Below, piece by piece: positions 25,399 to 34,167 of a stretch of 64,000 nucleotides of DNA. The stretch comes from Microscillaceae bacterium. GTDB taxonomy: Bacteria; Bacteroidota; Bacteroidia; Cytophagales; Microscillaceae. Below the pieces are notes generated by a model that saw only the letters and a program-made list of their open reading frames with translations, did no database searches and was not told where the DNA came from. Both the position numbers and the translations under genes were made by a program. The stretch's first letter is position 1. Each line of letters starts with the position of its first letter. Location: positions 1 through 64,000 of the forward strand of contig JAABSX010000003.1 in assembly GCA_011390205.1 (NCBI GenBank), given 5' to 3'.

Positions 25399-28092
25399 TT
25401 AGAATCTCAGCCCTATGATAAGGATATCATCCATTTGTTTGTAGGTACTTTTCCAATCTAAGAAGACCTGCTGGAGGGTATTTTTTTGCTCGTCTAGGTT
25501 TTGGTCTTGTATTTCAAGGAGTAGTTTTTTGAATCTTTTGGTTGTAAATTTTCGGTTTTCTGGCCCTCCGAATTGGTCGGGGTATCCATCTGAATAGATG
25601 TAAAGTGTATCTCCTTCTTGTAGTTTGAGGTCATGTTTGGTAAATATTTTTGCTTTTTTGTATTTAAAATTTCCTCCGATGGGGAAGGCATTTCCTTTAA
25701 ACTCGATGAGTTCACCATTTCGGATAAGGATGAGGGGCCTGTATGCTCCTGCATAGCTAAGGGTTTTTTCGTAGATATTGAGTGAGCAAAGTGCTACATC
25801 CATTCCGTCTCTGCTTTGGGAGTTTTCTTCTTTTTGTTTGAGTACTTCGGCTACTTCTTGGTCAAGCTTGTTGAGGATAACATCGGGCTGCGTGATGCCC
25901 TGCTCTATGACGATTTGGTTGAGGTTAGAATATCCGATGATAGACATAAAAGCCCCTGGCACGCCATGCCCTGTGCAATCTACGGCAGCGATGAGTGCGT
26001 GTTCGTTTTTTTCGGCAAACCAATAAAAATCCCCGCTTACGATGTCTTTTGGTACATACATCACAAAGTGCTGCAAGAATCCCTTCCCGATAAGTTTTTC
26101 GCTTGGGAGGATAGCTTCTTGGATTCTTTGGGCGTATTCTATGCTTGAGGTAATGTCTTTATTTTTCTTTTCGAGCTCAGTTACGAGGCTTGCAATTCGG
26201 TTTGCCTCTTCGAGCTGTTGTTCTGTTTTTTTCTTTTCAGTAATATCCCTAATGGATAAGACCCGCATTTCTTCACCTTCATAGCTTACTTCTCTTGCTT
26301 GTATTTCTATGGGGAAGGTATCAGTATTTTTTTTCATGGCGAGTGTTTCGTGCATTCGTCCATCTTCTAAGATTCTTTTTTCTTCTATCTCAAATCTGTA
26401 TTGAGGTGCGATGAGCTGTATATAGTTTTGCTGTATGAGTTCTTGTGTGTTTTCATAGCCCATCATTTTGAGCAAGACAGAGTTGGTATCTTTGATGAGC
26501 GAGCCATTGAGGAAGAGCAGGCCTTCTTGTGTTACTTCGGAGAGTTTTCTGAATCTTTCTTCATTGTCTCTAATTTTTCGGAGGCTTTGCCTGAGCTGTT
26601 TTTGAGCCATTTGAGAGTCGGCAAAGAGCTGGTTAATTCGTTTTTGGTCTTGTAGTGCATTGAGGTGAGCGGCTATGTTGGTCGCCATTTTTTCTAGGAG
26701 CTGGAGGTGTCTTGGCTCAAAGGCACTGGTATTGCTGATTTCTAATACTCCTGCAAGTTGGTCATTGTAGATAAGCGGCAGCACATAGAGTGCTGCGGGG
26801 CTTAGGGTCTGTGTAGCAGTCTGTGTTTGGTAAGCCTGAGCCTGCCCGTTGAGGCGTGTGAGCAAGATAGCTTTTCGGCTTTTGGCGGCTTGCCCCACAA
26901 ACTGGTCTCCTAGTTCTATTTCCATTCGGGCGGAGTCATAGATATTTTCGAGGGCATATCCTCCTGTGAGCATGAGCGTGTTTTTGTCGGGGTCATAGGC
27001 ATAGAGTACACCTTGGTATGCTTTGATGTATGGGATGAGTTCGTTGAGTAGTTTTTCTGACCAAGAGAAGAGGGTTTGATTATTTCTCCACCTCATAATG
27101 TCTGTAAAATCATTGAGAGATTTGTCTAAGTATCTGGCAGATTCTAGCTCTTGGTTTGCTTTGATGAGTGTATCTGTTTTTTCTAATTTTTTATTTTTTT
27201 CTATCAGTTCTTGGTTAGAGGTGATAAGTTCTTCTTTGATATGTAATAATTTTTGGTGGCTTTCTTTGAGTGCTTCGGCATCGAGTCTTTCTTTTTCTTT
27301 GATGGCTATGAGTTCTTCATTGGCTTCTACGATTTCTTGGTTTTTGGTTTGTGCTATTTGGTGGGCTTCTTCTAGGTTTTGGAGGTAGAGTTTGATTTTG
27401 CTGACGATTTGGGGGAAGAGGACAAAGGCTTCTATGGCAAGTATGAAGAAAGCAAGCCCTAGTACAAGGCTTTGGTATAGTTTGATTCTTTTGATATAGT
27501 CTTGGGCTTCTTGGTCATAGAGTTTGGCTACTTGGCTCAGTTTGAGCGTCAGGACTTGCTCTCTGAAGAGGAGTTTTTGGGTATTGAGTACGATGCTATT
27601 TTGTAGCCCTAGCTCTTGTGATGGGTTTATCTCAGGGGTTTCTTTAAGTCTGATGAGTGCTTTGCTTGCGTCTATGATTTGTTTAAATGAGTAAGTGTGA
27701 TTGCTCTGGATGAGTGAATCGATGAGTTTATTTTCTACACCATTTTCTTTGAGTGCTTGGTGATTTTGGAGCAGTGCTTCCTCATTTTTTATAAATTTTT
27801 TGACGGTATTGTTTAGTTCTTTGACATACTCTTGGCATCTACCTTCTGTGCTACAGTATCTGAGCATGAGTGTTTGCTTGGCTATTTCTTGGCTCAGTGT
27901 GTTTTGTTTTCCTATGGTATTGATTTGGCTTACAAAGTTTGCCTGCTTGTCAAGGGTAGCAATCAGGAGGTGATAGCTGGCATAGAACAGTATAGCAGTG
28001 ATGACCAATACGAGCCAGTATCTGTACTGAAACTGTATGGCAGTAATTTTTGATTTTTGCTTGATGATAGATAAATTGAAGTATTTTGACAT
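25399..28092 (-). CDS. Membrane-bound SpoIIE-type (PP2C) serine phosphatase with GAF and PAS domains
   Basis: 897 residues. First membrane helix about 28-50 (YWLVLVITAILFYASYHLLI). An extracytoplasmic helical domain about 50-205 is of the nitrate-sensor-like four-helix type. A second helix (LVLGLAFFILAIEAFVLF) follows, then a long coiled coil (about 235-320), a GAF domain (about 330-485, RWRNNQTLFSW...YVLPLIYNDQLAGVLEISN), a PAS domain (about 515-635, RFRKLSEVTQEGLLFLNGS; ISIRDITEKKK) and a C-terminal SpoIIE phosphatase (about 665-897) with SGDFYWFAEK, DCTGHGVPGAFMSIIG and DTLYIYSDGYPDQF (metal-binding Asp). It would dephosphorylate a protein such as an anti-sigma-factor antagonist in response to a signal. 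The start overlaps no other gene; the PAS/GAF sensor ends 50 bp upstream. Confidence 0.9.
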   Translation of the reverse strand: MSKYFNLSIIKQKSKITAIQFQYRYWLVLVITAILFYASYHLLIATLDKQANFVSQINTIGKQNTLSQEIAKQTLMLRYCSTEGRCQEYVKELNNTVKKFIKNEEALLQNHQALKENGVENKLIDSLIQSNHTYSFKQIIDASKALIRLKETPEINPSQELGLQNSIVLNTQKLLFREQVLTLKLSQVAKLYDQEAQDYIKRIKLYQSLVLGLAFFILAIEAFVLFPQIVSKIKLYLQNLEEAHQIAQTKNQEIVEANEELIAIKEKERLDAEALKESHQKLLHIKEELITSNQELIEKNKKLEKTDTLIKANQELESARYLDKSLNDFTDIMRWRNNQTLFSWSEKLLNELIPYIKAYQGVLYAYDPDKNTLMLTGGYALENIYDSARMEIELGDQFVGQAAKSRKAILLTRLNGQAQAYQTQTATQTLSPAALYVLPLIYNDQLAGVLEISNTSAFEPRHLQLLEKMATNIAAHLNALQDQKRINQLFADSQMAQKQLRQSLRKIRDNEERFRKLSEVTQEGLLFLNGSLIKDTNSVLLKMMGYENTQELIQQNYIQLIAPQYRFEIEEKRILEDGRMHETLAMKKNTDTFPIEIQAREVSYEGEEMRVLSIRDITEKKKTEQQLEEANRIASLVTELEKKNKDITSSIEYAQRIQEAILPSEKLIGKGFLQHFVMYVPKDIVSGDFYWFAEKNEHALIAAVDCTGHGVPGAFMSIIGYSNLNQIVIEQGITQPDVILNKLDQEVAEVLKQKEENSQSRDGMDVALCSLNIYEKTLSYAGAYRPLILIRNGELIEFKGNAFPIGGNFKYKKAKIFTKHDLKLQEGDTLYIYSDGYPDQFGGPENRKFTTKRFKKLLLEIQDQNLDEQKNTLQQVFLDWKSTYKQMDDILIIGLRF

Positions 28093-28142
28093 GGTTTGGT
28101 GCTAGATTAGATGCGGTGCTATGTGGTCATTTTTTTTAGGGT

Positions 28143-30956
28143 TTACTGAGTTATCAGGGTTTTATTTTTCCCGTTGATGTGTGTGGGCATCAGTGAGATA
28201 ATTCCGATAATTTTTTGAATATCTTTTTTTTCATCTAGCACAGGGATATAGCTTTCGTGTAGGGCAAGTGATGTTTGGTCTTTGGCATTTTTGATGAAGC
28301 TCCCCTCTACCATTTGTTTTTTGTGGAGTATTTTCCAGAAGCCTTTGTCATATTCTTGTTCATTTTCAGTTTTTTGAAGGAGTATTTTATGGTGTTTTCC
28401 GAGGAGGTCTTGCTTGTTGTATTTTACCCAGCCTAAGAATTTATCATTGGCATAAGTAATTTTACCTTCGGGGTCTAGTTCTATAATTCCTTTAAACTGG
28501 GTGATGGCATTGAGCTGTGCTTCTAGTTTTTGTGTATTTTGTTTGAGGTTGGTCTGTGTTTTTTCTAGGTCTATGAGATAATCTTTGATTTGTTCTTCTT
28601 GCTTTACCTCATTGCTGATGTCAGTGGCGAGTTGGAGTATTTTGCTGATGTTTCCGTTTTTGTCAGTTACGGGGTAGTAGCTTCCTCTGAGCCAGATTGC
28701 TTCTCCTGATTTGGCTTTGAATTGAAACTCTCCGTCTATGAATTCATTTTGGTGCAGTCTTTCCCAGAGGAGTCTATAAGATTTAGAGTTTGCCACTTTG
28801 GTGTCCACGAGTGCTTTGTGTTCTTGTCCTAAGAGCTCTTCGGAGGTGTACTGCGTGATTTTTTTAAATTTGTCATTGGCATATTTCACGAATCCATGGG
28901 CATCATACTCCACCATGGCTGTGGAGAGGTTAATGGCATTGAGTTGGGCTTGTAAGGCGGCGGCTTTTTCTTGTACTTCGGTTTGTAGTTCTTTCATTAT
29001 GTCAAGGTTACGCCTCATCATTTCTTCTTTTTCGGCAAGCACATTGAGTTGGTCTTTAATTTTCTTTTCTTGCTCTATTTCGGTGCTGATATCATATGCC
29101 AGCACACGGATTCTCTGTTCGTTTCCTTCTTCTAGGGAGTAGTGGTTGGCACGCATCCAAAAGGCTGAGCCATCTTTGCCTTTGCAGTGATATTCAGCCT
29201 CAGCATATCCTCTCTGATAGATGTCTTCCCATAGTTTTTTGTAGGCGGGTGAGAGGGTGTATTCGTCTTCTAGGAAGATATTTTGGTGTCGGTGTTGAAG
29301 TTCTTCTTGGGTATATCCAGAGAGTTGTCTGAAATTTTCATTGACATGGCTTATTTTTCCGTGTTGGTTATATTCTAAGACAAGCATGGAGCGGTCAATG
29401 GCTTGAAACTGTGTCTGAAATTCTGTGGCTCTTTGCTCTACCTCTCTTTTGGTATTTTCTAGTTCACGTGCATTTTCTTGTAGCTGTGCAGTCATTTGCT
29501 GTGATTGTGTGAGGAGTTTTTGTGTACGCAAGATGCCCCTCATGCTCTGTAGCATGGCAGCTAGGTTTTTGGCAAGCCTTTGAATTAGCTCTTGGTGTAG
29601 CTCATCTATTTTGGCTACCACGGCTATTTCTAGTACGCCTTGCAGTGCTTCATTGTAAAGCAGTGGCACGATGAGCAGACTTCGGCTATGCACTCTGGTA
29701 AGTGCGGATTCTATGATGATTCCGTCTTCGGGCAAGTCTTGTAGGTAGATGGTTTTTTTTGTTTTGATGATTTGCCCTAAGATTCCTTCCCCCACTTTAA
29801 ATTCAGCTTGTTTTACTGATTGTGTAGTGCAGGCGTATCCTGCGGTCATTCTGAGGCAGTTTTGGTCTTCATCATAGATATAAAAAGCTCCTTGTGCAGC
29901 CTGTATCATTTCGGCAAGGTGCTGTATGACCACATCCGAGAATGCCTCTACGGGAGAGTCATATTCTAGCCTCATAATGTCATCAAACTGCGTGAGGTTA
30001 CGCTCTAGCCACTGTGAGCGTTCCATTTTAGTTTGTCTTTCACGCAGCTCTTTTTCTACTTTTTCCATTTGCTCTTGGTTTTCGAGCAGCCTGACTTTCT
30101 GGCTTTCCATTTCATCTTGAGTAGCCTGTAGCTCCTCCATGTTTTGGCGAAGCTCCTCTTCATTGGCTTGTGTAGCTTCTAAGGCTTCTTGAAGGTCTTG
30201 TGTTTTCTTTTTTACGTTTTCGGCAAGTTGTTCATTAGATTCTTCTACTTCTAGCTGTTTGGTCAATATTTCTTGTCTTGAGCGGACTTCATTGATGGTC
30301 TGAAGGTATAAAAATCTTGCCCATAAGCCTGCCAGAGTTACCTGCAAAAATGAAACACCAATGTAAAAGCCCAGCCCACGCCAGTCAATAGATTTTCCGC
30401 CCTCATTGGTAGGCATGAGGTTGAGTATAAAATCACGGTAGCCTGCCAAATAAGCATACTCTAAGTAGCTGCTTAAGTAAGTAAGCACAAACATTTGCCC
30501 AAAAAACAGCAGTACACTTGGCCAGATGGCTCGCCAGTCTTGATATACAATCAGAATTGTAAAGGAAGTAAAAAAGAATAAGCGAACCTCTGCTTGCCCC
30601 TCGGTCAGGTAGATAAACAGCAGTACAAAAGCCTGAAGCACAACCCCTGCCAATGCACGTGTAAAAAAACTACAAGGCTTTAGATAAACGCTCAGGTTAA
30701 AGATAAATACCAAAGAAAAGCCTACCCCCAGGAATACGCCCCAAGAAGTGCCATAAAAAAAGGTGAAAACAGCCCCAAGTAAAAAGTGCATCCATACGAA
30801 CCCCACCATGGCAAGGTCTCCACGGTGATGCACTTCGTGGAGTGCGTCTTTAATCAGTGTTTCGGAAAGCTGGTTTTGGTTGTCTTTCTCGAATTTACCG
30901 TAAAGTGTCTTTGTTACGTTTAATCTTTCAAGGATTTCTCCTGTGCTAGTAATCAT
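28143..30956 (-). CDS. Membrane PAS/GAF sensor protein without a recognisable output domain
   Basis: 937 residues. The N-terminal 50 residues are cytoplasmic and followed by five or six membrane helices (about 52-220, e.g. GFVWMHFLLGAVFTFFYG, VLLFGQMFVLTYL). Then come a coiled coil (about 230-330), a GAF domain (about 335-480), and three PAS domains (about 520-640, 675-790, 815-925), the first two with the PAC motif (IRVLAYDISTEIEQEKKIK; ILQLATDISNEVKQEEQIK). It ends after the third PAS. No histidine-kinase, GGDEF, phosphatase or DNA-binding domain is present. The GAF region resembles that of the SpoIIE phosphatase encoded 50 bp downstream. That suggests the two act together, for example as a heteromer or a shared signal-input unit. 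It is preceded by a good promoter candidate. Confidence 0.85.
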   Translation of the reverse strand: MITSTGEILERLNVTKTLYGKFEKDNQNQLSETLIKDALHEVHHRGDLAMVGFVWMHFLLGAVFTFFYGTSWGVFLGVGFSLVFIFNLSVYLKPCSFFTRALAGVVLQAFVLLFIYLTEGQAEVRLFFFTSFTILIVYQDWRAIWPSVLLFFGQMFVLTYLSSYLEYAYLAGYRDFILNLMPTNEGGKSIDWRGLGFYIGVSFLQVTLAGLWARFLYLQTINEVRSRQEILTKQLEVEESNEQLAENVKKKTQDLQEALEATQANEEELRQNMEELQATQDEMESQKVRLLENQEQMEKVEKELRERQTKMERSQWLERNLTQFDDIMRLEYDSPVEAFSDVVIQHLAEMIQAAQGAFYIYDEDQNCLRMTAGYACTTQSVKQAEFKVGEGILGQIIKTKKTIYLQDLPEDGIIIESALTRVHSRSLLIVPLLYNEALQGVLEIAVVAKIDELHQELIQRLAKNLAAMLQSMRGILRTQKLLTQSQQMTAQLQENARELENTKREVEQRATEFQTQFQAIDRSMLVLEYNQHGKISHVNENFRQLSGYTQEELQHRHQNIFLEDEYTLSPAYKKLWEDIYQRGYAEAEYHCKGKDGSAFWMRANHYSLEEGNEQRIRVLAYDISTEIEQEKKIKDQLNVLAEKEEMMRRNLDIMKELQTEVQEKAAALQAQLNAINLSTAMVEYDAHGFVKYANDKFKKITQYTSEELLGQEHKALVDTKVANSKSYRLLWERLHQNEFIDGEFQFKAKSGEAIWLRGSYYPVTDKNGNISKILQLATDISNEVKQEEQIKDYLIDLEKTQTNLKQNTQKLEAQLNAITQFKGIIELDPEGKITYANDKFLGWVKYNKQDLLGKHHKILLQKTENEQEYDKGFWKILHKKQMVEGSFIKNAKDQTSLALHESYIPVLDEKKDIQKIIGIISLMPTHINGKNKTLITQ

Positions 30957-31276
30957 GTTGGTGTCGTGATTTTGATATTTTGGATACTCAGTATCTTCTA
31001 CTGAATAGATGGTTAAAATTACTGTGGGCTTACAATCCCATTTAGATTGTCTAGGGGGAAAGCTTCTAAAAACCTCCCCACACAGTTATTTTATATAAAG
31101 TACTCGGTCTAAAACAGTTCGGATTCTTTCAAATATAAAACATTGGATTGATATTTTACAAAGAAAAAAATCCAAAAATAGAGACTTGTGAATACTTAGT
31201 GCTATTTGTTTTTGTCTAATTTATATGCTTATAACGATTTTTCACTTATTTGTTTTCAAAATTGTGATTTTCGTGT
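30957..31276. other. Gene-free gap upstream of the sensor-phosphatase operon
   Basis: 320 bp between two minus-strand genes. It contains the promoter candidate at 31140-31172 and a short inverted repeat (ACAATC, GATTGT, 31029-31047), but no coding sequence I accept. Confidence 0.5.
31140..31172 (-). promoter_or_regulatory. Candidate Bacteroidota promoter for the sensor-phosphatase operon
   Basis: Read on the minus strand: TTTG (31172-31169), a 21-nt spacer, then TATATTTG (31147-31140). Both boxes match the Bacteroidota -33/-7 consensus. This implies a leader of about 175 nt before the start at 30956. Confidence 0.5.
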
Positions 31277-32191
31277 TTACTTGTTTTTTTCAAGCACGGA
31301 AAGCCCTGCTTTATTTTCTTTGGCAAGGTCTCTTTCTAGTTCTTGTTCTTTTTTAAGGACAAATTTTCTAATTATTTTGAAGAAATAGGAGGGGAAGAGC
31401 CTTTTAATCCACCACATGCGCTTTGCTTGCCGAGTAATGATGATATGAAATTTTCCTTTCCCAGCCTCTCTCAATATGATTTGAGCCACTTCGTCTGCAC
31501 TTAGCGTAGCCTCCTCTATAGATTTTTGCCCCATGCGTTTGGTTTTTTCAGAGCCTCTGGCATGTTGTATGATATTGGTCTTAAAAAACCAAGGCATCAC
31601 ACAGCAGACCTTTATATTGTCTTCATATAATTCTGTTTTGAGTGTTTCGGAGAGTGAGAGTACAGCAGCTTTGGTTACGTTGTAGGCGCCCATCTGTGGG
31701 GCATTTGCAATAGCAGCAGCACTGGCAGTGCTGATGATGCAGCCTGATTTTTGGGCTTTCATGGCAGGTACAAAATAATGACAGCCATAAATGACCCCCA
31801 TTTGATTGATGCCAATCATCCAAGCCCAGTTTTCTAGAGAGTATTCCCCTAGTTTACCTCCATCTCCTACGCCTGCATTGTTAAACAAAATATCGATTCC
31901 TCCTGCTTTTTCCAAAAAATCATCTGCTACATGGGCATACTCTATATGGTCAGACACATCAAAAATATACACCAAGGGCTTGCCTCCTTTTTGGCTTATC
32001 TTGGCAGCTACTTTCTGCAAATCTGCCTCATTGATGTCTGTAATGCCTATTTGCCAGCCCTCAGAAGCAAGCTGTAGTGCAAGGGCTTCACCTAGCCCTG
32101 AAGCTGCTCCAGTGATAAAGGCTCTTTTTTGGGGGTACTGTCTGCTCAGTTGTAATGGGGAGTGCATCATTCTTCTAATATTTAGTTTCAT
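31277..32191 (-). CDS. Short-chain dehydrogenase/reductase
   Basis: 304 residues, classical SDR. TGAASGLG (about 27-34) is the dinucleotide-binding loop. NNAGVG is the structural motif, STASAAA includes the catalytic Ser, and YNVTK has the catalytic Tyr and Lys. The last about 40 residues (RMWWIKRLFPSYFFKIIRKF) form an amphipathic or membrane-associated helix, a pattern seen in SDRs that act on lipophilic substrates. The substrate is unknown. It starts at ATG 32191, although M8 or M9 (about 32170) would give a shorter leader. It is not closely similar to the SDR at 12537. It is divergent from the helical protein at 32532. Confidence 0.88.
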   Translation of the reverse strand: MKLNIRRMMHSPLQLSRQYPQKRAFITGAASGLGEALALQLASEGWQIGITDINEADLQKVAAKISQKGGKPLVYIFDVSDHIEYAHVADDFLEKAGGIDILFNNAGVGDGGKLGEYSLENWAWMIGINQMGVIYGCHYFVPAMKAQKSGCIISTASAAAIANAPQMGAYNVTKAAVLSLSETLKTELYEDNIKVCCVMPWFFKTNIIQHARGSEKTKRMGQKSIEEATLSADEVAQIILREAGKGKFHIIITRQAKRMWWIKRLFPSYFFKIIRKFVLKKEQELERDLAKENKAGLSVLEKNK

Positions 32192-32531
32192 TAAATTTAG
32201 TATAAAAAGGTAAGAATCACTAAAGAACAGCCTAAAAAAAAATATTTAAAATAAATTTGAGAAAATTCACCTTAAAAAAGCGATAAAATACTAGGAAATC
32301 TAAGATAAAATGTTAATTTTGCTTTGGTACATACACTTAGATAGAGTAATTTTTGGGAGTTATAACTTGATTTATGTAAGTTTTATTTTTTTCTCCCCTG
32401 TTTATCAGTGTTTTCATTTTTTAAACTTAGTTTTCTGTGATTTTTGCAATTTAATAAATGCCACATCTCCAAAACTCACTCAAAATCAGACACAATTATT
32501 TTAATATTTTTTAATCTTTGATTCCCCCCAA
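32192..32531. other. Divergent intergenic region, no gene accepted
   Basis: 340 bp, very AT-rich. A 64-codon open frame at 32310-32504 has no coding character (runs of F, Y and C). TAAATTTG near 32253 matches a -7 box but has no partner box. No repeat was seen. Confidence 0.5.
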
Positions 32532-34064
32532 ATGGAAGCACTTCGTGAATTAGTAGAACTTGTTACACGCAAACGAGTCAAAAAAGTAGAACTCTTTGAT
32601 GAGCAAAGCCGAAACAAAAACAGCAATTATTACCAGTTATTTGAAGGAATTCATACCCAAAAATATGACTCCGATGAGGCAGCCGCACAGGATATTTACC
32701 AATGCGATGCCTCTGCCAAAAAATACCTCATTCTTAAGACACGCCTTAAGCAAAAACTCCTCAACACCTTGTTTTTCTTAGATACAAACATTCAAGAACA
32801 CCTATCCCCAAGAGAAGTAGCACTCCACGAATGCGAAAGGGCTCTTTATCATTCTAAAATACTGCTCCAAAACCAGTCTGCCTCTATCGCCATCCCGATA
32901 GCAGAGAAGACTTACAAAAAAGCCAAAGAATACCAGCTCACCAGCATAGAGTATGACTGTGCCCAGATTTTGGCAAGATACCATGCCGAAGAAAAAAATT
33001 ACCGTGATTTTGTGAATTTTAGAAATCTCAGCGAAAGACTCGAGAAAAAAAGACAAGCAGAAGACCGTGCCGAAAGGTATTACTTAGAAACCATCACCAC
33101 ATACCAAAAATCAAAACTCAGCAGAGAGGCGGCTCGAGAAATGGCACCCGCCCACATCCAACACATCAGGGAGGATTTACAAAAATACAAAAGCCAAGTA
33201 CTAGAAAGCTACTTGCTCAAGCTACAAACACTGCACAGCCAATACGAAAATAACTATGCTGCCACACTCAAATCTCTCAGTGAAAGGGAGCAAAGGCTAA
33301 AACAAAATACCTCACTCTACGCCCCTGAAGCCCACAACATACTGCAGCTAGAGAAAATGGTTACTTTCTTACACCTTAAAGATTATGAAAATGGTGAAAA
33401 ATATTACCAGACCATCCACCAAATCCAAGATGAAGGAAGCACACAGTGGTTTGCACTGCAAGAGCTGAGACTCTTGCTTGCCCTCCATACACAAGAATAC
33501 ACCGCTGCCGCCCAAGTATTTAAGCACAGCCTTGAGCAGAGTAATTTCAAAAATATCAGTGATGCCGAGAAAGAAAAATGGCTCGTCTTTCAGGCTTATC
33601 TGCACTACAGTTACCGCTACCAAAAGCAAAAAGAAATACGCCCACTGATTCAAAATACAAAACTTAACTTTAAACTCAGTGAATTTGTAGATGACCGCCC
33701 ACCTTTCTCGAAAGAATCTCGTGGACTGCAAGTCTGTATGCTTGCCGTTCAGGTCTTGTACTATCTCGAAAGGCTAGATACCGAAGGGGCAAAAGACTGC
33801 ATACAAGCACTCGAAAACTACCGCCGCCGCTACCCCAAAAAAGATGAATACTACAGAAGTGAATGCCTTATCGGGATGCTCCTAGAGATGAAAGAACAAG
33901 ATTTTAGATTCTATCAGACACGTAAAAAAACCAGTAAGACATTCCAAGAACTCAGAAGCACCTCCATAGAATCTAAAAATGACCCCAAACTATTAGAAGT
34001 GTTTCCCTTTGAATTTATTTGGGAAAATATCTTAGAAAAACTTAAAAATTTCAGGTATGGTTAA
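32532..34064 (+). CDS. Large helical protein of unknown function (TPR-like)
   Basis: 510 residues, no signal peptide or membrane segment. Almost entirely predicted alpha-helical and rich in Lys, Glu and Gln, with helix pairs such as ALHECERALYHSKILLQNQ, LEKMVTFLHLKDYENGEKYYQTIHQIQ, LRLLLALHTQEYTAAAQVFKHSLEQ and MLAVQVLYYLERLDTEGAKDCIQALENYRRRYP. These have TPR-like spacing but diverge from the consensus. A cytoplasmic scaffold or adaptor is the most likely general role. I do not recognise a named family. It starts at ATG 32532. The next gene (SusC) has its own -7 box 60 bp after the stop, so linkage is not implied. Confidence 0.65.
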   Translation: MEALRELVELVTRKRVKKVELFDEQSRNKNSNYYQLFEGIHTQKYDSDEAAAQDIYQCDASAKKYLILKTRLKQKLLNTLFFLDTNIQEHLSPREVALHECERALYHSKILLQNQSASIAIPIAEKTYKKAKEYQLTSIEYDCAQILARYHAEEKNYRDFVNFRNLSERLEKKRQAEDRAERYYLETITTYQKSKLSREAAREMAPAHIQHIREDLQKYKSQVLESYLLKLQTLHSQYENNYAATLKSLSEREQRLKQNTSLYAPEAHNILQLEKMVTFLHLKDYENGEKYYQTIHQIQDEGSTQWFALQELRLLLALHTQEYTAAAQVFKHSLEQSNFKNISDAEKEKWLVFQAYLHYSYRYQKQKEIRPLIQNTKLNFKLSEFVDDRPPFSKESRGLQVCMLAVQVLYYLERLDTEGAKDCIQALENYRRRYPKKDEYYRSECLIGMLLEMKEQDFRFYQTRKKTSKTFQELRSTSIESKNDPKLLEVFPFEFIWENILEKLKNFRYG

Positions 34065-34126
34065 TATAAGTGTTAATATATTTTAAAATAACATACATAA
34101 AGCTGCAAAAAATACAGGTGATTTAT

Positions 34127-34134
34127 TAATTTTG
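34127..34134 (+). promoter_or_regulatory. Candidate -7 box upstream of susC-like gene
   Basis: TAATTTTG matches TAnnTTTG and lies 33 bp before the start codon at 34168. No good -33 box is visible about 20 nt upstream. Confidence 0.35.
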
Positions 34135-34167
34135 GATTCATAATGTCAAAACACTAAAAATTTGCTT

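Noticed and set aside
32310-32504. A 64-codon frame between the SDR and the helical protein
   Set aside because: Aromatic-rich, no start context, lies in an AT-rich divergent promoter region.
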